From JBAXGE01 sp044344145 (GTDB lineage Bacteria; Planctomycetota; Phycisphaerae; WQYP01): a stretch of DNA of 18,082 bases. Below, piece after piece: positions 1-8,179 of the stretch (position 1 is its first letter; every line of letters begins with the position of its first letter). The position numbers and the translations under genes are program-made. The stretch lies in the NCBI GenBank assembly GCA_044344145.1, contig JBIJDM010000031.1, positions 1 to 18,082 on the forward strand, given 5' to 3'. Below the pieces are notes generated by a model. The model worked only from the letters and a program-made list of their open reading frames with translations, had not been told where the DNA came from and ran no database searches.

Positions 1-744
1 CGTATTGTAGTTAAGCTGCTCCACCCGGCCCGCCACTTTGAGGGCGGGATCGGAATTCAGGCTGTCATCAATAATCGTGGCTTTGGGCATAAACCAGGCC
101 CCACGATCGGTAGTACCCGGTACGGGGACCCATTGGGCAGTTTCTGCAATGATCCGCCCGCGGGCCGACCCTTTTTCGTCGCGTTGAATAATACGCACGT
201 TTTGCAGGATATTTTTCTTGGGATCAAAGGAACTTGCCGACAGCAGGGAATTATCCTTATCCCGCAGGAACTGTACCGGCGGGCGTTCATCCAAAACCTT
301 GTTCACCTGCTCATGCTTGCGCATCAGCTTGTCACGGAACTGGGGCACCACCCATTCCTGATTGACGATGGCAATGGTGGCAAAGAGCAGCGAACAGATA
401 ATCACCGGCGCGGCCACGCGGTATAAACTCACCCCGCTGGCCAGCATGGCAATCAACTCGTTATGGCGGGTCATACGCACCATCGTGAACCCGGCCGCCA
501 TAATCGGAATGGTGACGGCCATCTGCTGGAAGATCAGCAGAATCTGGTACATATAGAAATCCGCAATGTCGGTTACGATAGCAACGGTCAAATCCCAACC
601 TTGGACTTGGCGATCACTGGTGGCGGTAAATTCGTAAAAATTGACAATCAAATCCAGCATCACGTACATGCCCACAATCACGATAAACGCGAGCACGTAG
701 TTCATCAGAAAACTGCGGATGATATAACGGTCAAGCAGACGCAT
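1..744 (-). CDS. lptG: LptF/LptG-family permease, LptG-like, 3' end outside window
   Basis: This is the N-terminal 248 codons of a YjgP/YjgQ-family protein, an inner-membrane subunit of the Lpt ABC transporter that drives LPS export. The start (MRLLDRYIIRSF) matches the usual LptG beginning 'LDRYI'. A first membrane segment follows at about residues 12-33, then further hydrophobic segments around residues 66-90 and 105-125. Between them lies a 'RHNELIAMLASGVS' stretch, equivalent to the conserved NE..A..A.G coupling region that faces the ATPase LptB. After the third segment the chain becomes polar (from about 'NQEWVVPQF'), as expected for the periplasmic jellyroll, and it is cut by the window edge. 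The ATG lies 7 bp beyond the stop of the upstream permease gene, so the two are almost certainly one operon. LptF versus LptG is assigned from gene order and the N-terminal motif. Membership of the family is much safer than the paralogue name. Confidence 0.85.
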   Translation of the reverse strand, partial: MRLLDRYIIRSFLMNYVLAFIVIVGMYVMLDLIVNFYEFTATSDRQVQGWDLTVAIVTDIADFYMYQILLIFQQMAVTIPIMAAGFTMVRMTRHNELIAMLASGVSLYRVAAPVIICSLLFATIAIVNQEWVVPQFRDKLMRKHEQVNKVLDERPPVQFLRDKDNSLLSASSFDPKKNILQNVRIIQRDEKGSARGRIIAETAQWVPVPGTTDRGAWFMPKATIIDDSLNSDPALKVAGRVEQLNYNT

Positions 745-751
745 ACGTAGC

Positions 752-2404
752 TTATTTCCTGACTAGCCAAGAATAGAAACCATACGCCAGCGCCGCCATA
801 AAGCCTACGCTGGCCCACATCATCACATAGCCACCGAGGCTACCCGCACCGGCTTTTTCGATCATCTGTCGCCCCGCCACCGTGGTGAGAATCAGCATCA
901 TGGCGGGGACAAAGCCCACCACAAACACCCCCAGCGGATTACGGCCCCGCATGATAATCCCCAGCGCCGCACCCACTATTACCAAGGGCAGACAACTGAG
1001 CGCAAACGCTGTGCGGGAGTGCAGTTCTGCGTCAATATACCGCAACAAACGCGCGGATTCGCTGGCGATTCGTTGTATCGCCGGCTGCATGGTGGCACCG
1101 AACAGTTTTTGATTATCCAGCATCGAGGTGTCAAAATTCGGTGCATTATCAATCAACTTTTTATCAATGACCAATGGGCGGATCACCACCGGGTCGTCGG
1201 TCGGGGCCGGGGCAATCTTGCGGATCAAATCCGTCCGCATCACTTGACCGCTCAGGACCAGCGTGCCGTATACGTCCTGTTGGCTCAGACTTTCCAGCCG
1301 TAACAAGGCCTGCTTGGCCGTAAGCATGTACATGGCCCGGCCATTGCGAACCACTTCAACCTGAACCGGCTGACCCGCCGTACCGCTCAAACGCAGGTGA
1401 TCTTCCGCATCCATAGCGCTATTGGCTATAGAGATGTTCATGGTTTCTCCGTCCGGAGTCGTCATTTTGAACTTATCCTGACCCTTGATTTGACGGGCCA
1501 AGCCTGCCGTGATCTGGCCCAACCGCCAGTTCTGCTTGATCACATTGACGTTCGCCGCCACCGGCCGGTGTTGCAGCGGATGGGCCCGGTAATACAGTAA
1601 GTCACTCAGATCCATATACTTGGGCTTTTGGTTGGCCTGCAAGGGCAGCAGGAAAGGTTCGCCACTGGGAGGCAGGTATTGGGCGGAGCCGGCAATTTTT
1701 CGGAAATTGACCGGATCGAACACCGCACCATCTTCCATCTGCATCCAAGCCTGCAAATCTCCACCCTGACGGTCCACGGGTTCGAGGAACAAGCGGGCTA
1801 CCCGGGCAATAAACAAGGCCGTGGGCTTGCGTTCGGCATTGAGTTGCATCGCGGCCATGCCCTGCAACTCCACGATCGTCCGTTCCCGGCCATCGGCCAG
1901 CGTCTCACGCTTCAGTACGGCGTCATCTGCATAAGTGACAATATTCTGGAATTCATACGGTTCCTGCCGGGCAATATTGTTGACCATGATCTGGCCAATA
2001 TCCGAACGGATGCCCTGTTCGGTGCGCTGGATGAAAATCGGGACCACATACTGGGCGAAGCTCATGTTCACCACGGTGACGAGCAATCCCAGCCATACCG
2101 CGGGCAGGCACATGGTAAAAAAGCTGATGCCCCCGGCCCGGCAGGCGGTAATTTCGTTGTCAGTGGATAGGCGCCAATACACCACCACGGCCGCGAACAA
2201 AGCGGCAATAGGAATTGAATAGGCCAGCATCGCGGGGATCAAATTCCCCATAATGGTCAGCAGGCGGAACAGGTTCAACCCCTCATTGGTCAAGGGTTTG
2301 AAGGTGCCCCCGAACGCCAACAGAGTCGTCAGGGCCGCTGTGGTCAGCAGGAAAACCCGCAGTAATTCACGGAAGATGTACCAGTGCAGGGTTTTTCGGA
2401 TCAT
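752..2404 (-). CDS. lptF: LptF/LptG-family permease, LptF-like, enlarged periplasmic region
   Basis: This 550-residue YjgP/YjgQ permease is a probable inner-membrane partner of the LptG-like gene that follows it. The N-terminus 'MIRKTLHWYIFRELLRVF' leads into three hydrophobic segments (about residues 14-35, 55-78 and 98-122). The coupling-helix motif 'STDNEITACRAGGIS' lies between the second and third. A long polar region (about 125-460) should be the periplasmic beta-jellyroll. Three C-terminal membrane segments (about 467-485, 490-510 and 520-545) complete the family layout. E. coli LptF is about 366 residues, so the extra length lies in the periplasmic part. No in-frame start exists just upstream of the chosen ATG. 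No strong Shine-Dalgarno sequence is visible. The gene is first in the lptF-lptG pair and is transcribed away from rne. Confidence 0.85.
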   Translation of the reverse strand: MIRKTLHWYIFRELLRVFLLTTAALTTLLAFGGTFKPLTNEGLNLFRLLTIMGNLIPAMLAYSIPIAALFAAVVVYWRLSTDNEITACRAGGISFFTMCLPAVWLGLLVTVVNMSFAQYVVPIFIQRTEQGIRSDIGQIMVNNIARQEPYEFQNIVTYADDAVLKRETLADGRERTIVELQGMAAMQLNAERKPTALFIARVARLFLEPVDRQGGDLQAWMQMEDGAVFDPVNFRKIAGSAQYLPPSGEPFLLPLQANQKPKYMDLSDLLYYRAHPLQHRPVAANVNVIKQNWRLGQITAGLARQIKGQDKFKMTTPDGETMNISIANSAMDAEDHLRLSGTAGQPVQVEVVRNGRAMYMLTAKQALLRLESLSQQDVYGTLVLSGQVMRTDLIRKIAPAPTDDPVVIRPLVIDKKLIDNAPNFDTSMLDNQKLFGATMQPAIQRIASESARLLRYIDAELHSRTAFALSCLPLVIVGAALGIIMRGRNPLGVFVVGFVPAMMLILTTVAGRQMIEKAGAGSLGGYVMMWASVGFMAALAYGFYSWLVRK

Positions 2405-2485
2405 ATCGGTTGCATTTTCACTCTTATGCGGACATTAGGTGCAGCGCCATACGGTCGGAAACGCACGTCCCTTAACTATGCGCTT

Positions 2486-2514
2486 ATTTCACCGTAAAGC
2501 ATCGCAATGGTCAA
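2486..2514 (-). promoter_or_regulatory. Candidate sigma70-type promoter of lptF
   Basis: On the minus strand TTGACC (2514-2509) is followed after 17 bases by TGAAAT (2491-2486). These match five of six and four of six consensus bases. Transcription would start about 75 bases before the lptF ATG. It was found by eye only, and similar matches occur by chance. Confidence 0.3.
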
Positions 2515-2522
2515 CCTGTTGC

Positions 2523-2538
2523 CCCGGTATTGACCGGG
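2523..2538. repeat. Perfect inverted repeat in lptF-rne intergenic region
   Basis: Arms CCCGGT and ACCGGG surround a 4-base loop ATTG. On the plus strand an A-rich run follows and on the minus strand the T-run precedes the hairpin, so it does not read as an intrinsic terminator on either strand. It lies just upstream of the candidate lptF -35 box, so an operator role is possible. Confidence 0.5.
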
Positions 2539-2623
2539 AAAAATATTCCTCCGTCAATTTACGCAAGTTATTATGTGGGCATGACTTGCTAAAAAGTGTC
2601 AAATGTGCGTAAATAGTGGAGGT

Positions 2624-2688
2624 GGGCTTTAGCCTGCCCGAGATATTTTAATCCTGGCGCGGAAGGACTGGTTTGTCGCAGATGCGAC
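2624..2688 (+). repeat. Two hairpins in the presumed rne leader
   Basis: The first is GGGC (2624-2627) pairing with GCCC (2636-2639), with an inner GGC-TTTA-GCC alternative. The second is a perfect GTCGCA-GA-TGCGAC palindrome at 2675-2688. Both lie 60-130 bases upstream of the rne reading frame and would be in its 5' untranslated RNA if transcription starts near 2580. The first resembles small REP-like palindromes; I could not identify a family. Confidence 0.4.
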
Positions 2689-2750
2689 CCGCGCGACAAC
2701 GGAATACAAAATTCATGAGGTTGTGCCATCAAAGAGAATACATCTACTGG

Positions 2751-2775
2751 GTTGCCGGGCGCTACGCCCGACAAC
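2751..2775 (+). promoter_or_regulatory. Strong stem-loop covering the proposed rne start codon
   Basis: GTTG (2751-2754) pairs with CAAC (2772-2775), and CGGGCG (2756-2761) pairs with CGCCCG (2765-2770). One C/A mismatch separates the two stems and the loop is CTA. The ten-pair stem would bury the TTG start at 2752. It could regulate translation, or it may mean that the true start lies elsewhere. Confidence 0.45.
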
Positions 2776-5658
2776 AAGTCAAAGTCTGCGCGCGCTGACC
2801 AAAGCGCCGCGTCTTCACCGTCCACGGAAAACACCCCGACTCCATCAGGTGATGAGTCTGCTGCCCCTGCCAAAAGGCCGAGGGGGCGTACTCGTGGCCG
2901 GCGCGGGGGGCGTAACCAGCCACGTGGCCGGGGCGGGCGCGGACCCAAACGCACTCCGGACGAAACGAATGCCTTGACCGGAGCCCCGGAAGCAACTACA
3001 GCGTCAGAGCCAGTGACGGAGACTAATGCTCCTGCCGCAGCTTTGCCGGTGCAGGCCTCGTTCCTTGCTGATTTGGCGCCGGCAACGGCTGCACCCGTAC
3101 CCGAACTACAGGCGGAAGCCGCACCCGCAGCGCCGACTGCATGGTCCCCCCCGCATCAGGTTGACGCCAATGCGCCACGATCGGCCAATCCCGGCCAGCG
3201 TCCACCCACGTCACGGCAATCTTTTAGCCGTCAATCCGCCAGTCGGCATAGTTTCCGGCCGGGGACCAAACGCGTCGGTCAGGGATTCTCGGTCCCCGAT
3301 AGCCTGATTCCGTCAGAAGAAACCAGCAATGCTGGGCGTACTGCACCGGCACCGGTGGTTAAAGAAGAAAAGGCCCCGGTCGTCAAAGCACCGGTGCAAA
3401 ATCCTCCCCAGTCCCGACCCCCGCGCCGCCAGGAACCCTCCGAACCGCGCCGCCGTCAACAACCGCCGCAACAACGTGAACCCGCCGCTCCTGTGACGGC
3501 CAATCCGCTGCCCCCGAAGGCCGCACCAGTCACTCCCGGTGAACCCGAAACAACTACCCCGCAACCGCCGCGCGAGCGTCGGCAGACCGGGCGGGAAATG
3601 CTGATCAACGCCACTTCCAGCGCGGATGAATTGCGCATCGCCGTGGTTCGGCGGGGTCTGCTCGAAGAGCTCTACACCGAACGGGCCAGCAGTGATCTGC
3701 ACATCGGTAATATTTACCGTGGCCGGGTAACGAATATCGAACCCAGCATTCAAGCCGCCTTCATTGATTTTGGGATCAGCAAGAACGGTTTCCTGCATAT
3801 CAGTGATTTGCACCCGCAATATTTCCCCGTCCAAATGCAACCCAAGGCCGCCCGTCGGGGCCGGGATGGTCGTCCGGACAATCGTTCGGGTGGTGGACGT
3901 CGGGGTGGGAATAACCGTCCTCCAGAAACCCCCATCGCCGTAGCACCGAGTACCGTGACGAGTCCGGAAATAGCCAATACCCCTCCGGTTGAACCATCTC
4001 CCGTGAACGGTGGCGATGTCCCACCACCAATTCCGCAGGAAATTCCGGCCGAAGCTCCGCCGATTATCAGCCATCTCCCCGCAACCGAGACCGACCGACC
4101 GGATGCGGAAGGGCCGATTGAAACCACGATTCGCCGCGATCAGCCATTAGGCAGTTCCGGTGAAGATGATGACACTATTGACGCGGTCACCCCGCCGGTG
4201 GTGGCGGATGAATTAGTTCTCGCTAACAACGATTCCGAGCCTGTCCTCGCGGAAGCTTCCGCGCCTGCGACCGAAGTCGCCGCTGATGCCCCGTCTGTTG
4301 CGAACACTGACGCGGACGATGACGAAGATGAGGACGAAATCGAAGAATGGGATGTGGAAGAAGATGGCCGGGTTCAGGCTATGGAAAAAGTCGGCCGCAA
4401 AATTCCCCGCCGCAGCCGGCCACTCATGCAGCAATGTCTGCGTCGGGGTCAGGAAGTAATTGTTCAGGTCACCAAAGAAGGTATCGGCACCAAAGGCCCC
4501 TCGCTGACGACCTATCTCAGCATCCCCGGTCGGTATTTGGTCATGATGCCCGGCATGCAGCAATTGGGTGTCTCGCGCAAGGTTGAAGACGACCAATCCC
4601 GGCGCGAAGCCAAACGCCTGCTGGAATCGCTCAAGCCCCCCGAAAATCTCGGTTTTATTATTCGCACGGCCGGGGCGGAGCAGGATCGCGACGATATCCG
4701 CCGCGACTTGGATTATCTGGTGAAAATCTGGAAATCTATCACCCAGAAGCTCAAGACCCAGCCCGTACCCTCGGAACTTTTCGAGGAAAGCGATCTGGTC
4801 ATCCGTACCATTCGCGATGTGTTCGATCCCAATGAAGTGGATCGCATTGTCGTGGACAATCCCGAAATTGCCCAGCGCATCCGTGATTTCTTTGCTGTGG
4901 TCTCGCCGGATTGTGTTTCGTTGGTGCATGACTACACCGATGACCTGCCAATGTTCCACCGCTACAACATTGAACGGGAAATCGAAAAGATTCACAGCCG
5001 CCGGGTCGAAATGGCCAACGGCGGTTCGCTGGTGATTGATTCGGCGGAAGCGCTCGTCGCCATTGATGTGAACTCCGGACGCTACCGGGGTTCGCAGGAT
5101 GCCGAGCTCATGGCCTACAACATGAACCGCGAGGCGGTGAAGGAAATCTGCCGTCAACTCAAGTTGCGCGATTTGGGCGGGGTGATCGTCATTGACTTCA
5201 TTGACATGCGCGATGAACGCCACCGCAACAGTATCGAACAATTGCTCCGGCAGGAACTCAGCAGCGAACGGGCCAAGACCAAAGTGCTCAAGATGAGCCA
5301 GTTCTGCATGATCGAAATGACCCGGCAGCGCGTGCGGCCGAGTCTGAAACGCAGCATCTTCTCTGACTGTCCGCATTGCCGGGGCACCGGTCTGATCAAG
5401 ACGCCCGAAAGTGTGACGCTGGATGTGATGCGGCGGCTGACGGCGGGCTGTACCCGGGCGGATATTCAACGCATGGATGTGCGTGTGTTCCCCACGGTGG
5501 CCACGCATCTGCTCAACGTCCAACGGCGGAGTATCATCGCGCTGGAAGACCGCTTCAGCAAGCAAATCCATGTGCATGGTGATATCAAGCTGGCCGGTGA
5601 CGAAGTGGTGATTGAACCTTTTGACGCCCGGGGCAGCATGATCAATATTCATGTCTAA
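2752..5658 (+). CDS. rne: Ribonuclease E/G family protein with split S1 domain
   Basis: This is a 968-residue endoribonuclease of the RNase E/G family, which cleaves single-stranded RNA in mRNA decay and rRNA/tRNA maturation. Residues 1-280 are Pro/Ala/Arg-rich and probably disordered, with an RGG-like basic patch at about 44-67. The catalytic core starts near M283. The S1 half 'GNIYRGRVTNIEPSIQAAFIDFG' runs to about F358. An insert of about 175 residues, with a basic start and a very acidic end near 520-537, then precedes the rest of S1. The catalytic metal ligands are D772 (AIDVNSG) and D815 (VIDFIDM), 43 residues apart as in E. coli D303/D346. The zinc-link cysteines C873 and C876 (CPHC) follow at the expected distance. 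The start is uncertain: TTG 2752 has no good ribosome site, but a stop at 2716 limits extension and no ATG or GTG lies close downstream. The 3' end overlaps the U32 gene by 8 bases. Confidence 0.92.
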   Translation: MPGATPDNKSKSARADQSAASSPSTENTPTPSGDESAAPAKRPRGRTRGRRGGRNQPRGRGGRGPKRTPDETNALTGAPEATTASEPVTETNAPAAALPVQASFLADLAPATAAPVPELQAEAAPAAPTAWSPPHQVDANAPRSANPGQRPPTSRQSFSRQSASRHSFRPGTKRVGQGFSVPDSLIPSEETSNAGRTAPAPVVKEEKAPVVKAPVQNPPQSRPPRRQEPSEPRRRQQPPQQREPAAPVTANPLPPKAAPVTPGEPETTTPQPPRERRQTGREMLINATSSADELRIAVVRRGLLEELYTERASSDLHIGNIYRGRVTNIEPSIQAAFIDFGISKNGFLHISDLHPQYFPVQMQPKAARRGRDGRPDNRSGGGRRGGNNRPPETPIAVAPSTVTSPEIANTPPVEPSPVNGGDVPPPIPQEIPAEAPPIISHLPATETDRPDAEGPIETTIRRDQPLGSSGEDDDTIDAVTPPVVADELVLANNDSEPVLAEASAPATEVAADAPSVANTDADDDEDEDEIEEWDVEEDGRVQAMEKVGRKIPRRSRPLMQQCLRRGQEVIVQVTKEGIGTKGPSLTTYLSIPGRYLVMMPGMQQLGVSRKVEDDQSRREAKRLLESLKPPENLGFIIRTAGAEQDRDDIRRDLDYLVKIWKSITQKLKTQPVPSELFEESDLVIRTIRDVFDPNEVDRIVVDNPEIAQRIRDFFAVVSPDCVSLVHDYTDDLPMFHRYNIEREIEKIHSRRVEMANGGSLVIDSAEALVAIDVNSGRYRGSQDAELMAYNMNREAVKEICRQLKLRDLGGVIVIDFIDMRDERHRNSIEQLLRQELSSERAKTKVLKMSQFCMIEMTRQRVRPSLKRSIFSDCPHCRGTGLIKTPESVTLDVMRRLTAGCTRADIQRMDVRVFPTVATHLLNVQRRSIIALEDRFSKQIHVHGDIKLAGDEVVIEPFDARGSMINIHV

Positions 5659-8173
5659 TACCCCGCCAACCTCCGATGTGGTGACCGAATTGATGGCCCC
5701 GGCCGGCGATTGGGCGGCCCTGCAGGCAGCCGTGGCCAATGGGGCCGATGCGGTCTATTTCGGCCTGGACAACTTCAATGCCCGGCATCGCGCGGAGAAT
5801 TTCACCACCACCGAACTGCCCGAGGTCATGCGTTATATTCATGACCATAATGTGCGTGGCTATGTCACGTTCAATACCCTGATCTTTTCCGAAGAACTCC
5901 CGTCCGCAGCCACCTATGCCCGGGCCTTGGTTGACGCGGGTGTGGATGCTGTGATCGTACAGGATTGGGGTCTGGTACGCCTGCTGCGTACTATGGCGCC
6001 GCAATTGGCTATTCATGGTTCCACACAGATGACGTTGACCGAACCGCGCGGCCTGAATCTGGCGCAGCGCTGGGGCGTCTGTCGGGCGGTACTGGCCCGC
6101 GAGCTGGCAATCACAGATATCCGTAAAATCCGCGAAGCCTCCACGCTTCCGGTGGAAGTATTTATCCACGGCGCTTTATGTGTGGCCTATTCCGGCCAGT
6201 GCCTGACCAGTGAATCCATCGGTGGGCGCTCGGCCAACCGCGGCCAATGTGCCCAAGCCTGCCGTTTGCCCTATGACTTGATTGTGGACGGTCAGATGCG
6301 TGATTTGGGGGATGTGGCCTATCTGGTCAGTCCGCAGGATTTGGCCGGTTATGATCAGGTTGCTGATTTGGTCAAGCTGGGGGTGCAAAGCCTTAAAATC
6401 GAAGGTCGGCTCAAATCTTCCCATTATGTTGCGGCCACCACCCGCACTTACCGCAGCGCCCTTGATGCCGCTCAACAGCACATACCGTTCCAGATTCCGC
6501 AGGCCGCACTGGAAGAATTAACACTGTCCTTTTCCCGCGGTTTCGCCCCAGGATTTCTGACGGGGGTGAATCACCAACAACTGGTCCAAGGCCGCTTCCC
6601 CAAAGCCCGCGGCCAACGTTTGGGCGTAGTGGTGAACAAAACGGAAGAAGGTTTACAGATCCGACTTGATGACCCGCATTTGCTGGGGAGTATCAAGCCC
6701 GGCGATGGTATTGTGCTTGATGAAGGTCATCCCGATCAGGATGAGCAGGGCGGACGTGTATTTGAAGTATTCCCGCAGCGTGCTGGTATGGTCGAACTAC
6801 GGCTGGGCCGTAATGATCTGCAATTGGCTGCGGTTGCCATCGGTGCGATTGTCTGGAAAACCGATGATCCGGCCTTGAAACGTCGTCTGGAACAAACCTA
6901 TGCCCGTGATACCATCGTGCGGCCCATCCCGGTAACAGCCACAGTGCAGGCTCATGTCGGCCAACCCCTGCAAGTAACCCTGCATCTGCGCGAACTATCA
7001 GCGACCGCCACGGCCCCAGCACCGCTGGTGCAGGCTAACAAACATCCCGTCACGCTCGAGAGTGTTCGCGAGCAATTGGCTCGTTTGGGTGATACGCCCT
7101 TTACTTTGGCTGATGTGTCGTTACAGACGACGGGCGGCCCCATGGTGCCCAAAAGCCTGCTTAATGACCTGCGGCGGCAGGCTGCGGCCGGTTTGCATGA
7201 AGCATACCTGAAAACCAAGCTTATCCCCGTCGTTTGCCCCGATGCCCTGTCGGTTCTGCGGGCCCGTATCTCGGCCAGTGACCAATACGCGCCCCTGCGG
7301 GAATTACCCGCACAGACCCAGTTGCACGTCATGGTTCGCACCCCGGCCCAACTTCAGGGCGTCATTGACTGGAACCTTACGCATCATGGCGTGGCCAGCG
7401 TGACTTGCGACTTTGAGGATGTGCGCAATTATAAAGCTGCCGTGACGCTGGCCCGTACCGCCGGGCTGCCGATTGGCTTGGCCACATTGCGCATCATCAA
7501 ACCCGGCGAAGATGGCCTGCTCCGCGTGATCGGCCAGGCCGCACCCGATTTCGTCATGGTCCGTAATTTGGCGGGGCTCGACCTGTTCCAACAGGAATTC
7601 CCCAACCTGCCGCTGCAGGGCGATTACAGCTTGAACGTATCCAACGAGCTGACCGCGTATGAATTTTATCAGGCAGGTCTGCAACGCCTGGTGCCAAGCC
7701 ATGATCTAAACCTGCGGCAGTTACAGGCGCTGCTGAAAAATATCTGGCCCGGCGCGTTTGAATTGGTGATCCACCAGCACATGCCTATGTTCCACATGGA
7801 ACACTGCGTCTTCGCCCATACCATGTCGGAAGGCAAGGATTACCGCGATTGTGGCCGGCCCTGCGATACCCACAAAGTCGAACTGCGTGACCGTACCGGC
7901 CAGGCGCATCCCTTGCTGCCCGATACCGGCTGCCGCAATACGCTCTTTAATGCCCAAGCCCAGTCCGCGATTGAATTTCTACCGCGTTTGCAGTCCTGGG
8001 GCCTACGGCATTTCCGGATCGAACTATTACGCGAATCCGGCCCCCAGATCGGACGTCTGCTTGACGAATACCATGCCGCGTTACTGGGCCAACGCCCGAC
8101 CGGCCAAGTGGTGCATAACCTGCAAGTGGTTTCGGGTTTTGGGGTGACTTTGGGCACGCTGGAACACGAATAA
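5651..8173 (+). CDS. Tandem U32-family protein (RlhA/UbiU/UbiV-like, 'peptidase U32')
   Basis: This is an 840-residue member of the U32 family. Characterised members are iron-sulfur proteins acting in hydroxylations: RlhA on 23S rRNA C2501, and UbiU/UbiV in anaerobic ubiquinone synthesis. The N-terminus 'ELMAPAGDWAALQAAVANGADAVYFG' is the family hallmark. The U32 signature follows at about 170-186 (EVFIHGALC...GQC), with C177, C184, C200 and C204. A middle region (about 390-510) probably matches DUF3656. A second barrel-like half follows, ending with C719, C734, C738 and C761, spaced much like the UbiV cluster. The substrate is therefore open, though the length and layout favour the RlhA-type group (E. 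coli RlhA is about 650 residues). ATG 5651 overlaps the rne stop, so the pair is probably translationally coupled. Proteolysis is doubtful despite the family name. Confidence 0.88.
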   Translation: MSNTPPTSDVVTELMAPAGDWAALQAAVANGADAVYFGLDNFNARHRAENFTTTELPEVMRYIHDHNVRGYVTFNTLIFSEELPSAATYARALVDAGVDAVIVQDWGLVRLLRTMAPQLAIHGSTQMTLTEPRGLNLAQRWGVCRAVLARELAITDIRKIREASTLPVEVFIHGALCVAYSGQCLTSESIGGRSANRGQCAQACRLPYDLIVDGQMRDLGDVAYLVSPQDLAGYDQVADLVKLGVQSLKIEGRLKSSHYVAATTRTYRSALDAAQQHIPFQIPQAALEELTLSFSRGFAPGFLTGVNHQQLVQGRFPKARGQRLGVVVNKTEEGLQIRLDDPHLLGSIKPGDGIVLDEGHPDQDEQGGRVFEVFPQRAGMVELRLGRNDLQLAAVAIGAIVWKTDDPALKRRLEQTYARDTIVRPIPVTATVQAHVGQPLQVTLHLRELSATATAPAPLVQANKHPVTLESVREQLARLGDTPFTLADVSLQTTGGPMVPKSLLNDLRRQAAAGLHEAYLKTKLIPVVCPDALSVLRARISASDQYAPLRELPAQTQLHVMVRTPAQLQGVIDWNLTHHGVASVTCDFEDVRNYKAAVTLARTAGLPIGLATLRIIKPGEDGLLRVIGQAAPDFVMVRNLAGLDLFQQEFPNLPLQGDYSLNVSNELTAYEFYQAGLQRLVPSHDLNLRQLQALLKNIWPGAFELVIHQHMPMFHMEHCVFAHTMSEGKDYRDCGRPCDTHKVELRDRTGQAHPLLPDTGCRNTLFNAQAQSAIEFLPRLQSWGLRHFRIELLRESGPQIGRLLDEYHAALLGQRPTGQVVHNLQVVSGFGVTLGTLEHE

Positions 8174-8179
8174 GACGAC

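Larger units (their letters stand above)
2405..2751. other. Divergent intergenic region between lptF and rne
   Basis: This 347-bp stretch has no credible gene; short open frames on both strands lack family features and a good ribosome site. It must hold the promoters of lptF (leftward) and rne (rightward). It contains a perfect 6-bp-arm inverted repeat at 2523-2538, a weaker GGGC/GCCC hairpin at 2624-2639 and a perfect 6-bp-arm hairpin at 2675-2688. A stronger hairpin lies over the proposed rne start at 2751-2775. A TATTAT at 2569-2574 is a possible rne -10 box, but no good -35 accompanies it. Confidence 0.6.

Noticed and set aside
2523..2538. Intrinsic terminator
   Set aside because: The stem is perfect but is followed by A-rich sequence on the plus strand, and on the minus strand the T-run precedes it. 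It also lies between divergent genes where no transcript should end.
2723..2977. A GTG-started 84-codon frame over the rne start
   Set aside because: It overlaps the rne N-terminal region in another frame and has no recognisable domain. It would only matter if a frameshift joined it to rne, for which there is no sign.
3313..4074. A 253-codon open frame on the minus strand opposite the rne low-complexity region
   Set aside because: Its Arg/Gly/Phe-rich composition mirrors the Pro/Ala-rich rne strand and there is no family feature or ribosome site.
4213..5739. A 508-codon open frame on the minus strand opposite rne
   Set aside because: It lies wholly antisense to the well-supported catalytic core of RNase E and has no recognisable domain. 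His- and Asp-rich mirror composition is what GC-biased codons produce on the opposite strand.
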